Below the pieces are notes generated by a model. That model saw only the letters and a program-made list of their open reading frames with translations, did no database searches and had not been told where the DNA came from. Shown here piece by piece: positions 56,454 to 64,000 of a stretch of 64,000 bases of DNA; position 1 is the first letter of the stretch, and each line of letters opens with the position of its first letter. Both the position numbers and the translations under genes were made by a program. The DNA comes from Salana multivorans (GTDB lineage Bacteria > Actinomycetota > Actinomycetes > Actinomycetales > Beutenbergiaceae): the NCBI RefSeq assembly GCF_003751805.1, contig NZ_RKHQ01000001.1:1116001-1180000 (forward strand). The letters are read 5' to 3'.

Positions 56454-58174
56454 CGGTGCTCGTCCCCGCCGTGCTCGTCCCCGCGGGACGCCTCGGGCCC
56501 CTCGCCGTAGCCGGGCTCGCCGGGCCGGGGTGGGAAGACCCCGGCGGGCGGCTCGCCGGCCGCCGTGTCCCAGTTGAGCAGGTTGACCCGCGAGGCGGTC
56601 GGGATCGTGTCGGCGCGCTGGCGCGCCTTGAGAGCGTGGAAGCTCTCGACGGTGGCGCGCATCGGCGTCCCCGACGAGGACCCGAACGGCCCACCGACGC
56701 CGCGCGGTCCACCCATCCCGGGACCGCCATCGACGTCGAGCGAGCAGCCCGAGCCCAGCTCCTCCAGCTCGCGCGCGGTCTCGACGTGCGCCGTCGGGAT
56801 GACGTAGCGGTCCTCGTACTTGGCGATCGCCAGGAGCCGGTGCATCTCCTCGATCGTCGCGCCGTCCATCCCGACGCTCGCGGCGATCCGCGGGTCCTGC
56901 TCCGTCCCGAGGTTGACGTTGCGCATGTGCGCCCGCATCGCCGCGAGGCGCTGGAGCGAGGCCACGACCGGCTCGGGGTCGCCGGCGGTGAACAGCTCGG
57001 CGAGGTAGCCGATCGGGATGCGCAGCCGGTCGATCGCGTGGAACAGGGTCGGCGCGTCCTCGCCGTCGTTCCCCGAGTCCGTGACGACGTCGACGACGGG
57101 CGACAGCGGCGGCACGTACCAGACCATCGGCAGCGTCCGGTACTCCGGGTGCAGCGGCAGCGCCACCTCGTAGACCGAGATGAGCTTCCAGATCGGCGAG
57201 TTCTGCGCCGCCTCGATCCAGTCCTCCGCGATGCCGTCTCGGCGGGCGGCCGCGACCACCTCGGGGTCGCGCGGGTCGAGGAAGACCGAGCGCTGCGCCT
57301 CGAGCAGGGCCGTCTCGTCCGTGACCGATGCGGCCTCCAGCACCTTGTCCGCGTCGTAGAGGACGAGGCCGAGGTAGCGCAGGCGTCCGACGCAGGTCTC
57401 GGAGCAGACCGTCGGCTGCCCGACCTCCAGGCGCGGGTAGCACATCGTGCACTTCTCGGCCTTGCCGGTGCGGTGGTTGAAGTAGACCTTCTTGTACGGG
57501 CAGCCCGTCACGCACATCCGCCAGCCGCGGCAGGCGTCCTGGTCGACGAGGACGATGCCGTCCTCCGCCCGCTTGTACATCGCCCCCGACGGGCACGACG
57601 CGACGCACGCCGGGTTGAGGCAGTGCTCGCAGATGCGCGGCAGGTAGAACATGAACGCGTTCTCGAAGTCGTTCTTGACCCGCGCGCTCATCTTCTTCAG
57701 GACGGGGTCGTCCTGGAGGTACTCCCCGCTGCCACCGAGGTCGTCGTCCCAGTTGGCCGACCAGCGGATCGCCATGTCCTCGCCCGTGAGCAGCGACTTC
57801 GGCCGGGCGACCGGCGTGTGCTCGCCCTGCGGGGCGGACAGCAGCATGTCGTAGTCGTAGGTCCACGGCTCGTAGTAGTCGTCGATGTCCGGCAGGACCG
57901 GGTTGGCGAAGATGTTGAGCAGCTTGCTGAACCGACCCCCGGCCTTGAGCTTGAGCCGTCCGCGGCGGGTCAGGGTCCACCCGCCCTCCCACCGGTCCTG
58001 GTCCTCGTAGGTGCGGGGGTAGCCGAGGCCGGGCCGCGTCTCCACGTTGTTGAACCAGACGTACTCCATGCCGGCGCGGTTGGTCCACGCCTGCTTGCAG
58101 GTGACGGAGCAGGTGTGGCAGCCGATGCACTTGTCGAGGTTCATCACCATCGACATCTGGGCCATGACACGCAT
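56450..58174 (-). CDS. narH: Respiratory nitrate reductase beta subunit
   Basis: A 574-aa iron-sulfur subunit. Four cysteine clusters are present: CIGCHTCSVTC (residues 17-27), CEHCLNPACVASCP, CRGWRMCVTGCPYKK (the Trp marks the [3Fe-4S] site) and CTMCYP with CSETC. It passes electrons from NarI to NarG. The C-terminal 90 residues are Gly/Pro/acid-rich and longer than in E. coli NarH (512). The ATG shares one base with the narG TGA (TGATG). Confidence 0.97.
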   Translation of the reverse strand: MRVMAQMSMVMNLDKCIGCHTCSVTCKQAWTNRAGMEYVWFNNVETRPGLGYPRTYEDQDRWEGGWTLTRRGRLKLKAGGRFSKLLNIFANPVLPDIDDYYEPWTYDYDMLLSAPQGEHTPVARPKSLLTGEDMAIRWSANWDDDLGGSGEYLQDDPVLKKMSARVKNDFENAFMFYLPRICEHCLNPACVASCPSGAMYKRAEDGIVLVDQDACRGWRMCVTGCPYKKVYFNHRTGKAEKCTMCYPRLEVGQPTVCSETCVGRLRYLGLVLYDADKVLEAASVTDETALLEAQRSVFLDPRDPEVVAAARRDGIAEDWIEAAQNSPIWKLISVYEVALPLHPEYRTLPMVWYVPPLSPVVDVVTDSGNDGEDAPTLFHAIDRLRIPIGYLAELFTAGDPEPVVASLQRLAAMRAHMRNVNLGTEQDPRIAASVGMDGATIEEMHRLLAIAKYEDRYVIPTAHVETARELEELGSGCSLDVDGGPGMGGPRGVGGPFGSSSGTPMRATVESFHALKARQRADTIPTASRVNLLNWDTAAGEPPAGVFPPRPGEPGYGEGPEASRGDEHGGDEHR

Positions 58175-61100
58175 CAGTACGTCACCTCCTGCGAGCGACG
58201 ACGGATCGTCGTCACCTCGTCGCGCTGGTTGCCGGTCGGTCCGAGGTAGTTGAACGCCCAGGAGAGCTGGGCGTACCCGCCGATGAGGTGGCTCGGCTTG
58301 AGCAGCACCCGGGTGAGGGAGTTGTGGATGCCGCCGCGCAGGCCCGTCGTCTCGGAGCGGGGGACGTCGACCGTCCGGTCCTTCGCGTGGTACATGAACA
58401 CGGTGCCCTCGGGCATCCGGTGGCTGACGATGGCCCGCGCGACGACGACGCCGTTGCGGTTGTAGGACTCGATCCAGTCGTTGTCCTTGACGTCGATCTT
58501 CGCGGCGTCCGCCTGCGACATCCAGATCGTCGGGCCGCCGCGGGAGAGCGCCAGCATGAACAGGTTGTCCTGGTACTCCGAGTGGATCGACCACTTCGAG
58601 TGCGGCGTGAGGTAGCGGACGGCGACCTCGGCGCGACCGTCCGACCCGGCGACGCCGGTCGCGTCGCGCGACCCGACGCGCGCGTCGCCGAACAGCCGGT
58701 GCATGTCGAGCGGCGGTCGGTAGACCGGCAGGCCCTCGCCCAGCTCCGTCATCCAGTCGTGGTCGAGGTAGAAGTGCTGGCGACCGGTGAGCGTGTGCCA
58801 CGGCCGGGACCGCTCCGTGTTGATGACGAACGCCGAGTAGCGCCGGCCACCGTGCTCGCTGCCGGACCACTCCGGGGACGTGATGACCGGCGTCGGGCGG
58901 GCCTGGACGTCGGCGAACGTGATCCGCGTGCCCGCGTGGTCCTCGGCCAGGTCCGCGAGCCGCGTGCCCGTCTTCCGCTCGATGTCGCGGAAGCCCTCGA
59001 CGGCGAGCCGGCCGTTCGTCGTCCCCGACAGCCGCAGGATCATCTCGCACACGTGCTGCGGGGTGGTCAGGCGCGGCTGCCCGGCCGCGACGCCCGACTC
59101 GACGACGCCGTTCTTCCGGCGCAGTTCCTCGATCTCCGGCGTCGCCGTGTAGGCGACCGACTTGGTCACCATGCCGAGCTTCTCGGTCAGCGGGCCGAGC
59201 GCGCCCCACTTCTCGTGGAGCTGCGTGTAGTCGCGCGGGACGACGACGAGCTTCGGCATGGTCCGGCCCGGCACCAGCTCCTGCGTCGGGCGCACCTCGC
59301 CGCGCGGGTAGGCGAGCTCGTCCGGGGTGTCGTGCTGCAGCGGCGCGGCGACGAGGTCCTCGACCGTGCCGTCGAGGTGGCCGCGGGCCAGCCGGGAGAC
59401 CTCCCTCGACAGCAGCGCGTAGATGTCGAAGTCCGTGCGCGTCTGCCACGGCGGGTCGATCGCCGCGTTGAACGAGTGGACGTAGGGGTGCATGTCCGTC
59501 GTGGACATGTCGTACTTCTCGTACCAGGTCGCCGCGGGGAGCACGACGTCGGAGAACAGCGTCGTGCTGGTCATCCGGAAGTCGCTCGTGACGAGGAGGT
59601 CGAGCTTGCCGCGCGGCACCTCGTCCGTCCACTCCATCGAGACGGGGCGACGCTCGGGTCCGGACTCCTGCGCGAGCACGGAGGAGTCGGTGCCGAGCAG
59701 GTGGCGCAGGAAGTACTCGTTGCCCTTGCCAGAGGAGCCGAGGATGTTGGCGCGCCAGATGTTGAGGACGCGCGGGAAGTTCTCCGGCGCGTCCGGCGCC
59801 TCGCAGGCGTAGCGCAGGCGGCCGGCCTCGAGCTCGGAGACGACGTAGTCGGCGGGCTCGACCCCGGCCTCGCGCGCCGCGCGGGTCAGCTCGAGCGGGT
59901 TGCGGTCGAACGTCGGGTAGGAGGGCATCCAGCCGCGCTTGGCCGACTCCACGAGCGTGTCGGCCGTCGTGCGGCCGGCGAACACGCCGGTGGCGAGCGA
60001 CGAGGCGAGCGAGTCGGCCGGCAGCCCGTCGTAGCGCCACTGGTCCGTCGCGAGGTACCAGAACGCCGTGCCGATCATGTTCCGCGGCGGACGCCCCCAG
60101 TCCGCGGCGAAGGCGTACTGCGCCCAGCCGGTGACCGGGCGCAGCTTCTCCTGGCCGACGTAGTGCGCCCAGCCGCCGCCGTTGCGGCCCTGGCAGCCGG
60201 TCATCGTGGTGAGCGCGAGGAACGTGCGGTAGATCGCGTCGGAGTGGAACCAGTGGTTGGTCCCGGCCCCCATGAGGATCATCGAGCGACCCTGGGAGTC
60301 CCGCGCGTTCTGCGCGAACTCCCGGCCGATCCGGGCCGCGGCCGCCGCGGGGACCGACGTGATCTCCTCCTGCCAGGCCGGGGTGCCGGGCGTGCTCGCG
60401 TCGTCGTACCCGGTCGGCCAGGTTCCCGGGAGGGGACCCGTCGCGCCGTCGGCCCCGGTGCGGACGTCGCGACCGACGCCGTACTGCGCGAGCAGGAGGT
60501 CGAAGACGGTGGTGACGTACTCGTCGCCGACGCGGAACACGGGCACCCCGCGCCGGACGACGCCGCCGAGGCCCGTGTGCAGCTCCTCGTCGTCGGCATC
60601 GCCCGCGGCACCCGCCGGGCCGCGCGCGTCGCCCGCCGCGTCGTCGAGCGGACGGACGCCGGAGATGTCACCGGACCCGCCGCCCGGCACGAGGTCGAAC
60701 CGCGGCAGGTCGACGGCGACGGCGGTCCCGTCCCACGTCGCCAGGTCCGCGATCGAGAGGCAGGGGTCGAGGTCGCCGAGCTCGAGGTTCCACGTCCCGG
60801 CCTTCGCCGGGTCGAACCGGTGACCGAGCGAGCCGTTCGGCACGACGACGGTGCCGTCCGCGTCGAGCATCGTCGTCTGGAACGCGGCGTCCCGGTCCGT
60901 GCCGGGGACCGGCAGGTCGGCGGCGGTGAGGAACTTGCCGGGGACGTACGCGCCCGGCTCGCGCGGGACGAGCCGGACGAGGTGCGGGGCGTCGGAGAAC
61001 CGCGCGAGGTAGTCGGCGAAGTAGGGAGTGCGCTCCTGGACGAGGAACTCGCGCAGGATGACGTGGCCCATCGCCATGGCGAGCGCGCCGTCGGTCCCGG

Positions 61101-62052
61101 GGTGCGGCGCGAGCCAGTCGTCGGCGAACTTGGTGTTGTCGGCGTAGTCGGGCGAGACGACGACGACCTTCGTCCCGCGGTAGCGCGCCTCCGTCATGAA
61201 GTGCGCGTCCGGCGTGCGCGTGACGGGGACGTTCGAGCCCCACATCACGAGGTAGGAGGAGTTCCACCAGTCCGCCGACTCCGGCACGTCGGTCTGGTCG
61301 CCGAACACCTGCGGGGAGGCGACCGGCAGGTCGGCGTACCAGTCGTAGAACGAGAGCATCGTGCCGCCGAGCAGCGCGACGAACCGGGCCCCGGAGCCGT
61401 GCGAGACCATCGACATCGCGGGGATCGGGGAGAAGCCGGCGACGCGGTCCGGCCCGTAGGTCTTGATCGTGTGGACGTGGGCCGCCGCGACGATCTCGGC
61501 CGCCTCCTCCCACGTCGCGCGGACGAGGCCGCCCTTGCCGCGGGCGTGCTTGTAGGCGCGCGCCGTCTCGGGGTCGGTCGTGACCGCCTCCCACGCGAGC
61601 ACCGGGTCGCCGAGGTACTCCTTCGCCTCCCGGTAGGCCTCGAGCAGCACGCCGCGGACGTAGGGGTAGCGGATGCGGGTCGGCGAGTAGGTGTACCAGG
61701 AGAAGGCGGCGCCGCGCGGGCAGCCCCGCGGCTCGTACTCCGGGGAGTCGGGGCCGACGCTCGGGTAGTCCGTCTGCTGCGTCTCCCACGTGATGATGCC
61801 GTCCTTGACGTACACCTTCCACGAGCAGGAGCCCGTGCAGTTGACGCCGTGGGTCGACCGGACGATCTTGTCGTGGCTCCACCGGTCCCGGTAGAAGGCG
61901 TCGCCCTCGCGGCCACCGGTGAGGAACACCGAGCGCAGGTCCTCCGACACCGTTCCCGGGTGCAGCCTGGACCCGACCCGCACCATCGCGTCGATGAGCG
62001 GGTTGTCCAGGCCGGCGGCCGGGGCGCCGGTGCGTCCCTCGTGCGTCGTCAT
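58174..62052 (-). CDS. narG: Respiratory nitrate reductase alpha subunit
   Basis: The 1292-aa catalytic subunit reduces nitrate to nitrite at a Mo-bisMGD centre on the cytoplasmic side of the membrane. HGVNCTGSCSWKVYV near residue 69 holds the His/Cys ligands of the FS0 cluster, and SFYDWYADLP contains the conserved Asp region that binds molybdenum. GFSPIPAMSMVSHGSG and MGAGTNHWFHSD are NarG signatures. An Ala/Gly/Asp-rich insert (about 440-500) explains the length above E. coli (1247). AAGGAG precedes ATG 62052. No twin-arginine signal is seen. Confidence 0.98.
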   Translation of the reverse strand: MTTHEGRTGAPAAGLDNPLIDAMVRVGSRLHPGTVSEDLRSVFLTGGREGDAFYRDRWSHDKIVRSTHGVNCTGSCSWKVYVKDGIITWETQQTDYPSVGPDSPEYEPRGCPRGAAFSWYTYSPTRIRYPYVRGVLLEAYREAKEYLGDPVLAWEAVTTDPETARAYKHARGKGGLVRATWEEAAEIVAAAHVHTIKTYGPDRVAGFSPIPAMSMVSHGSGARFVALLGGTMLSFYDWYADLPVASPQVFGDQTDVPESADWWNSSYLVMWGSNVPVTRTPDAHFMTEARYRGTKVVVVSPDYADNTKFADDWLAPHPGTDGALAMAMGHVILREFLVQERTPYFADYLARFSDAPHLVRLVPREPGAYVPGKFLTAADLPVPGTDRDAAFQTTMLDADGTVVVPNGSLGHRFDPAKAGTWNLELGDLDPCLSIADLATWDGTAVAVDLPRFDLVPGGGSGDISGVRPLDDAAGDARGPAGAAGDADDEELHTGLGGVVRRGVPVFRVGDEYVTTVFDLLLAQYGVGRDVRTGADGATGPLPGTWPTGYDDASTPGTPAWQEEITSVPAAAAARIGREFAQNARDSQGRSMILMGAGTNHWFHSDAIYRTFLALTTMTGCQGRNGGGWAHYVGQEKLRPVTGWAQYAFAADWGRPPRNMIGTAFWYLATDQWRYDGLPADSLASSLATGVFAGRTTADTLVESAKRGWMPSYPTFDRNPLELTRAAREAGVEPADYVVSELEAGRLRYACEAPDAPENFPRVLNIWRANILGSSGKGNEYFLRHLLGTDSSVLAQESGPERRPVSMEWTDEVPRGKLDLLVTSDFRMTSTTLFSDVVLPAATWYEKYDMSTTDMHPYVHSFNAAIDPPWQTRTDFDIYALLSREVSRLARGHLDGTVEDLVAAPLQHDTPDELAYPRGEVRPTQELVPGRTMPKLVVVPRDYTQLHEKWGALGPLTEKLGMVTKSVAYTATPEIEELRRKNGVVESGVAAGQPRLTTPQHVCEMILRLSGTTNGRLAVEGFRDIERKTGTRLADLAEDHAGTRITFADVQARPTPVITSPEWSGSEHGGRRYSAFVINTERSRPWHTLTGRQHFYLDHDWMTELGEGLPVYRPPLDMHRLFGDARVGSRDATGVAGSDGRAEVAVRYLTPHSKWSIHSEYQDNLFMLALSRGGPTIWMSQADAAKIDVKDNDWIESYNRNGVVVARAIVSHRMPEGTVFMYHAKDRTVDVPRSETTGLRGGIHNSLTRVLLKPSHLIGGYAQLSWAFNYLGPTGNQRDEVTTIRRRSQEVTY

Positions 62053-62073
62053 GACGGTGCTCCTTGCAGTCGG

Positions 62074-63405
62074 TCAGCTCGTGCGTTCGGCGCCGGGGCG
62101 CGCGTAGTAGTGCCAGGTGAGGACGGTGCAGATGGCGAAGTAGACGGCGGCGCCGATGAAGAAGGCGCGCGGGGCGACGACCGTGAGCGCCATCCCGACG
62201 AGGAACGGCCCGAACGCCGCGATGGCGGAGGTGAAGCCGATGACGCCGCCCGCCTGCCGCTTGGGGAAGATCATCGGCATCTGCTTGAACGTGCCGGCGT
62301 TGCCGATGCCGGCGAACGTGAAGATGCCGAGCATGCCGATGAGGAACGGCAGGAACTGGCTGCCGCTGGTGGGGGCGAGGAAGAAGACGGTCCAGACCGT
62401 GAACGCCGTCATCCCGATGCCCGAGACGAGCGTCCAGATCGCCCCGCCGAACCGGTCGCACAGCGGGCCCCAGGCCGCCCGGGTGAGCGAGCCGAGGAAC
62501 GGGCCGAGGAACGCGAACTTCACGGGGTTGGGCGCGTCGGCGAAGCTGCCGAACTCGGCCTTGACGATGAGGCCGAACTGGGCGGCGAAGCCGGCGTAGG
62601 CGCCGAAGGTCATGGTGTAGATCGCCGTCATGATCCACGTGTGCTTCTCGCGGAAGATGTCGAGCTGGTCGCGGAAGTTCGCGTTGATCGGGACGCGCTT
62701 GAGCACGATGGCCGCGAGCACGACGCCGGTGATCACCCACGGCACCATGACGAACGCGATCTGGTGCACCCAGATGCTCTGCCCCGCGGTGTCGGTCTGC
62801 GGCGCCAGGGCGCCGGCCCCGAGGAGGCCGAACCCGACCACCCACGGGCCGAGGAACTGGATGAGCGAGACGCCGAAGTTGCCCAGGCCCGCTTGGAGGC
62901 CGAGCGCCGTCCCCGCCCTGCTCCGGGGGAAGAAGTAGCTGGTGGACGGCATGAACCCGGCGAACGCGCCGCCGCCGATGCCCGTGAGGAAGGACAGGAT
63001 GAGCAGGAGCGCGTAGGGCGCGTTGGGGTCCCGGACGACGAACGTCCAGCCGAGCACGGGGATGAGCAGGAGCGTCGTCGCGCCGCCCACGAGCGTCCTG
63101 GTCCCGACGATCGGCGGCAGGAACATGAAGATCAGCCGCATGAGGCCGCCGGAGAGCCCGGGGACCGCCGCGAGCCAGTAGAGCTGGTTGGCCGTGAGGT
63201 CGAACCCGATGGAGTTGAGCATCGGCGCGATGGCGGAGACCAGGTACCACACCATGAAGGCGAGGGTGAGGTTGTAGGTGGTGACCCAGAGGGTGCGCCA
63301 GGCGAGGGAGGAGTCCCAGGTGCGCTCGTCCTCGGGGTTCCAGTTCGACAGGTCCTTGGCAAGCATGCTCGTGGCCTGCGTCTCGGGTGCAGCAGCAGCG
63401 CTCAT
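62074..63405 (-). CDS. narK: Nitrate/nitrite transporter (NarK family MFS)
   Basis: A 443-aa major facilitator protein with 12 helices. It brings nitrate to cytoplasmic NarG and exports nitrite. The NarK nitrate signatures are GIGGGAFAGFMPSTSYFFPRS (helix 5) and GIGNAGTFKQMPMIFPKRQAGGVIG (helix 11). GGAG precedes ATG 63405, chosen over the longer frame, whose extra 37 residues have no membrane character. It is the first gene of the nar operon, 21 bp before narG. Confidence 0.95.
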   Translation of the reverse strand: MSAAAAPETQATSMLAKDLSNWNPEDERTWDSSLAWRTLWVTTYNLTLAFMVWYLVSAIAPMLNSIGFDLTANQLYWLAAVPGLSGGLMRLIFMFLPPIVGTRTLVGGATTLLLIPVLGWTFVVRDPNAPYALLLILSFLTGIGGGAFAGFMPSTSYFFPRSRAGTALGLQAGLGNFGVSLIQFLGPWVVGFGLLGAGALAPQTDTAGQSIWVHQIAFVMVPWVITGVVLAAIVLKRVPINANFRDQLDIFREKHTWIMTAIYTMTFGAYAGFAAQFGLIVKAEFGSFADAPNPVKFAFLGPFLGSLTRAAWGPLCDRFGGAIWTLVSGIGMTAFTVWTVFFLAPTSGSQFLPFLIGMLGIFTFAGIGNAGTFKQMPMIFPKRQAGGVIGFTSAIAAFGPFLVGMALTVVAPRAFFIGAAVYFAICTVLTWHYYARPGAERTS

Positions 63406-63759
63406 GGCGGCTCCATCGCATCGGTGGGACAACGACGTCGGGGTCCCGACTGAGGCCTCAGTCTCCGACGACCGTACCCCGTCTGCCACCGCGGGGGCCG
63501 TGAATAACCCGGTCATTTCTCTCGGCGGTTCCGAGAGCGTCCGTGCAGGTGGGAGGCGGTTCGGCCGCGCACCGACCGGGGAAATACGTGACGTGGGCGA
63601 TGCATAAAAACGGTTGGACGGAGGCCTTCCCGAATTCGCGTCGCATTCGCGTGAGGAATGCCTTTCGAGTGCCGCATCTGCGTCGCCTCGAGAGGCGGTC
63701 GGCGGGTGACGCGGTGGGCGGGGCGGCGGGTCGCGCGGCGGGTCGGCCGCCCGAGGGCG
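63406..63759. other. Control region upstream of the nar operon
   Basis: The 354-bp gap holds no convincing gene. It contains the 16-bp palindrome at 63448-63463 and a minus-strand TACGGT (63476-63471) that may be the narK -10 box, with no recognisable -35 at the right distance, which suggests an activated promoter. The stretch 63585-63625 is AT-richer than its surroundings. Confidence 0.5.
63448..63463. promoter_or_regulatory. 16-bp perfect palindrome before narK
   Basis: GACTGAGGCCTCAGTC is a perfect palindrome covering the start point expected from the -10 box TACGGT, 43 bases ahead of the narK ATG. It is a candidate operator for a nitrate- or oxygen-responsive regulator. Confidence 0.55.
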
Positions 63760-64000
63760 TCAGCCGATGGCGGCGACGTCGAGTCGCGCACCCGCGGCCG
63801 CGAGCCGCAGGGACGACGTCACGACGTCGTCCAGCTCCCCGTCTCCGGCGATCCAGACCACTCCGCCCGCGATCGCCTGCTGCACCTGGGGAGCGGTGAG
63901 CACCTCGCCCGCGGCGACGACGGCGACCTGGTTCTCGGGTGCCGGGAGACCGGCGACCGTCCCCGTGAGCTCCGCCAGCCTCCGGGCGCCGTCGTCGTCG
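63760..64000 (-). CDS. C-terminal part of an unrecognised protein (cut by the right edge)
   Basis: An open minus-strand frame enters from the right edge and ends at TGA 63762-63760, giving about 80 residues: it reads ARRLAELTGTVAGLPAPENQ, then VAVVAAGEVLTAPQVQQAIA, and ends LAAAGARLDVAAIG. Codon use is that of a real gene. No domain can be named from this fragment. It is upstream of and co-oriented with the nar operon, so a link to molybdenum cofactor or nitrate metabolism is possible but not shown. Confidence 0.6.
   Translation of the reverse strand, partial: DDDGARRLAELTGTVAGLPAPENQVAVVAAGEVLTAPQVQQAIAGGVVWIAGDGELDDVVTSSLRLAAAGARLDVAAIG

Noticed and set aside
58288-63453. A 1721-codon plus-strand open frame across the nar genes
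   Set aside because: It is antisense to narG and narK, whose domains and cofactor motifs are unmistakable. Its product is Arg/Val/Glu/Gly-rich low-complexity sequence typical of frames opposite GC-rich genes.
63480-63640. FNR/CRP-type site upstream of narK
   Set aside because: I looked for TTGAT-N4-ATCAA or TGTGA-N6-TCACA-like sites and found none; only half-site-like words occur.

Overview
The window is very GC-rich (third codon positions almost all G or C), uses GTG starts often, has TANNNT-type -10 boxes and chains genes through ATGA or GTGA overlaps. With its gene content (serS, metE/metF, AztD-like lipoprotein, LGSTG-anchored surface protein, narGHJI, modABC) this fits a chromosome of a Micrococcales actinobacterium, of the Cellulomonas/Promicromonospora kind: a saprophytic sugar user able to respire nitrate. 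The genus is inference. I saw no tRNA, rRNA, insertion sequence, phage gene or CRISPR array.

Region 1 (1-17918) is a polysaccharide-utilisation locus for a glycan that seems to contain both uronic acid and mannose. A nine-gene leftward operon (14257 to 4175) encodes a DUF2264 protein, a CUT1-type sugar ABC importer (lipoprotein plus two permeases), a YesL/DUF624 membrane protein, a GH88 unsaturated uronyl hydrolase, a FAH-family hydrolase, KduI and KduD. Divergent from it run a heparinase II/III-type lyase and, overlapping by GTGA, a regulator joining a DeoR-type HTH to a LacI-type sensor. At the left edge a GH2 beta-mannosidase and an AGE-family sugar epimerase/isomerase are divergently arranged. 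Lyase, importer, GH88 and KduI/KduD give a continuous route from polymer to 2-keto-3-deoxygluconate; mannosidase and epimerase would handle mannose.

Region 2 (17940-27028) is mostly housekeeping or unknown: HAD phosphatase, serS, a diacylglycerol-kinase-type lipid kinase, a cysteine- and proline-rich membrane protein, prephenate dehydratase, an 820-residue membrane protein and a transaldolase-family protein.

Region 3 (27367-37183) is a pentose/polyol-type catabolic block: a Gfo/Idh/MocA oxidoreductase with its own terminator, then a ribose-type ABC importer, a ribulokinase-like FGGY kinase, AraD-type epimerase, a SIS-domain isomerase and a divergent ribulose-phosphate 3-epimerase, followed by a convergent SorC-family regulator. 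A shared palindrome GCTCA-NN-TGAGC lies at the transporter promoter and over the start codon of the regulator gene, tying the two together. No sugar isomerase such as AraA is present.

Region 4 (37282-51515) holds metF-metE behind a SAM-I riboswitch, a lone AztD-like zinc lipoprotein behind a 7-1-7 Zur-type box, an orphan LuxR-type response regulator, a large surface protein, an SMP-30 lactonase-like protein, a DUF5684-like protein, a GH3 glycosidase with a LacI-type operator, and a DUF937 protein.

Region 5 (51567-64000), entirely leftward, joins nitrate respiration (narK-narG-narH-narJ-narI-DUF2249) to molybdate uptake (HTH/MOP regulator-modA-modB-modC), which supplies the metal for NarG. 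A gene truncated by the right edge follows.
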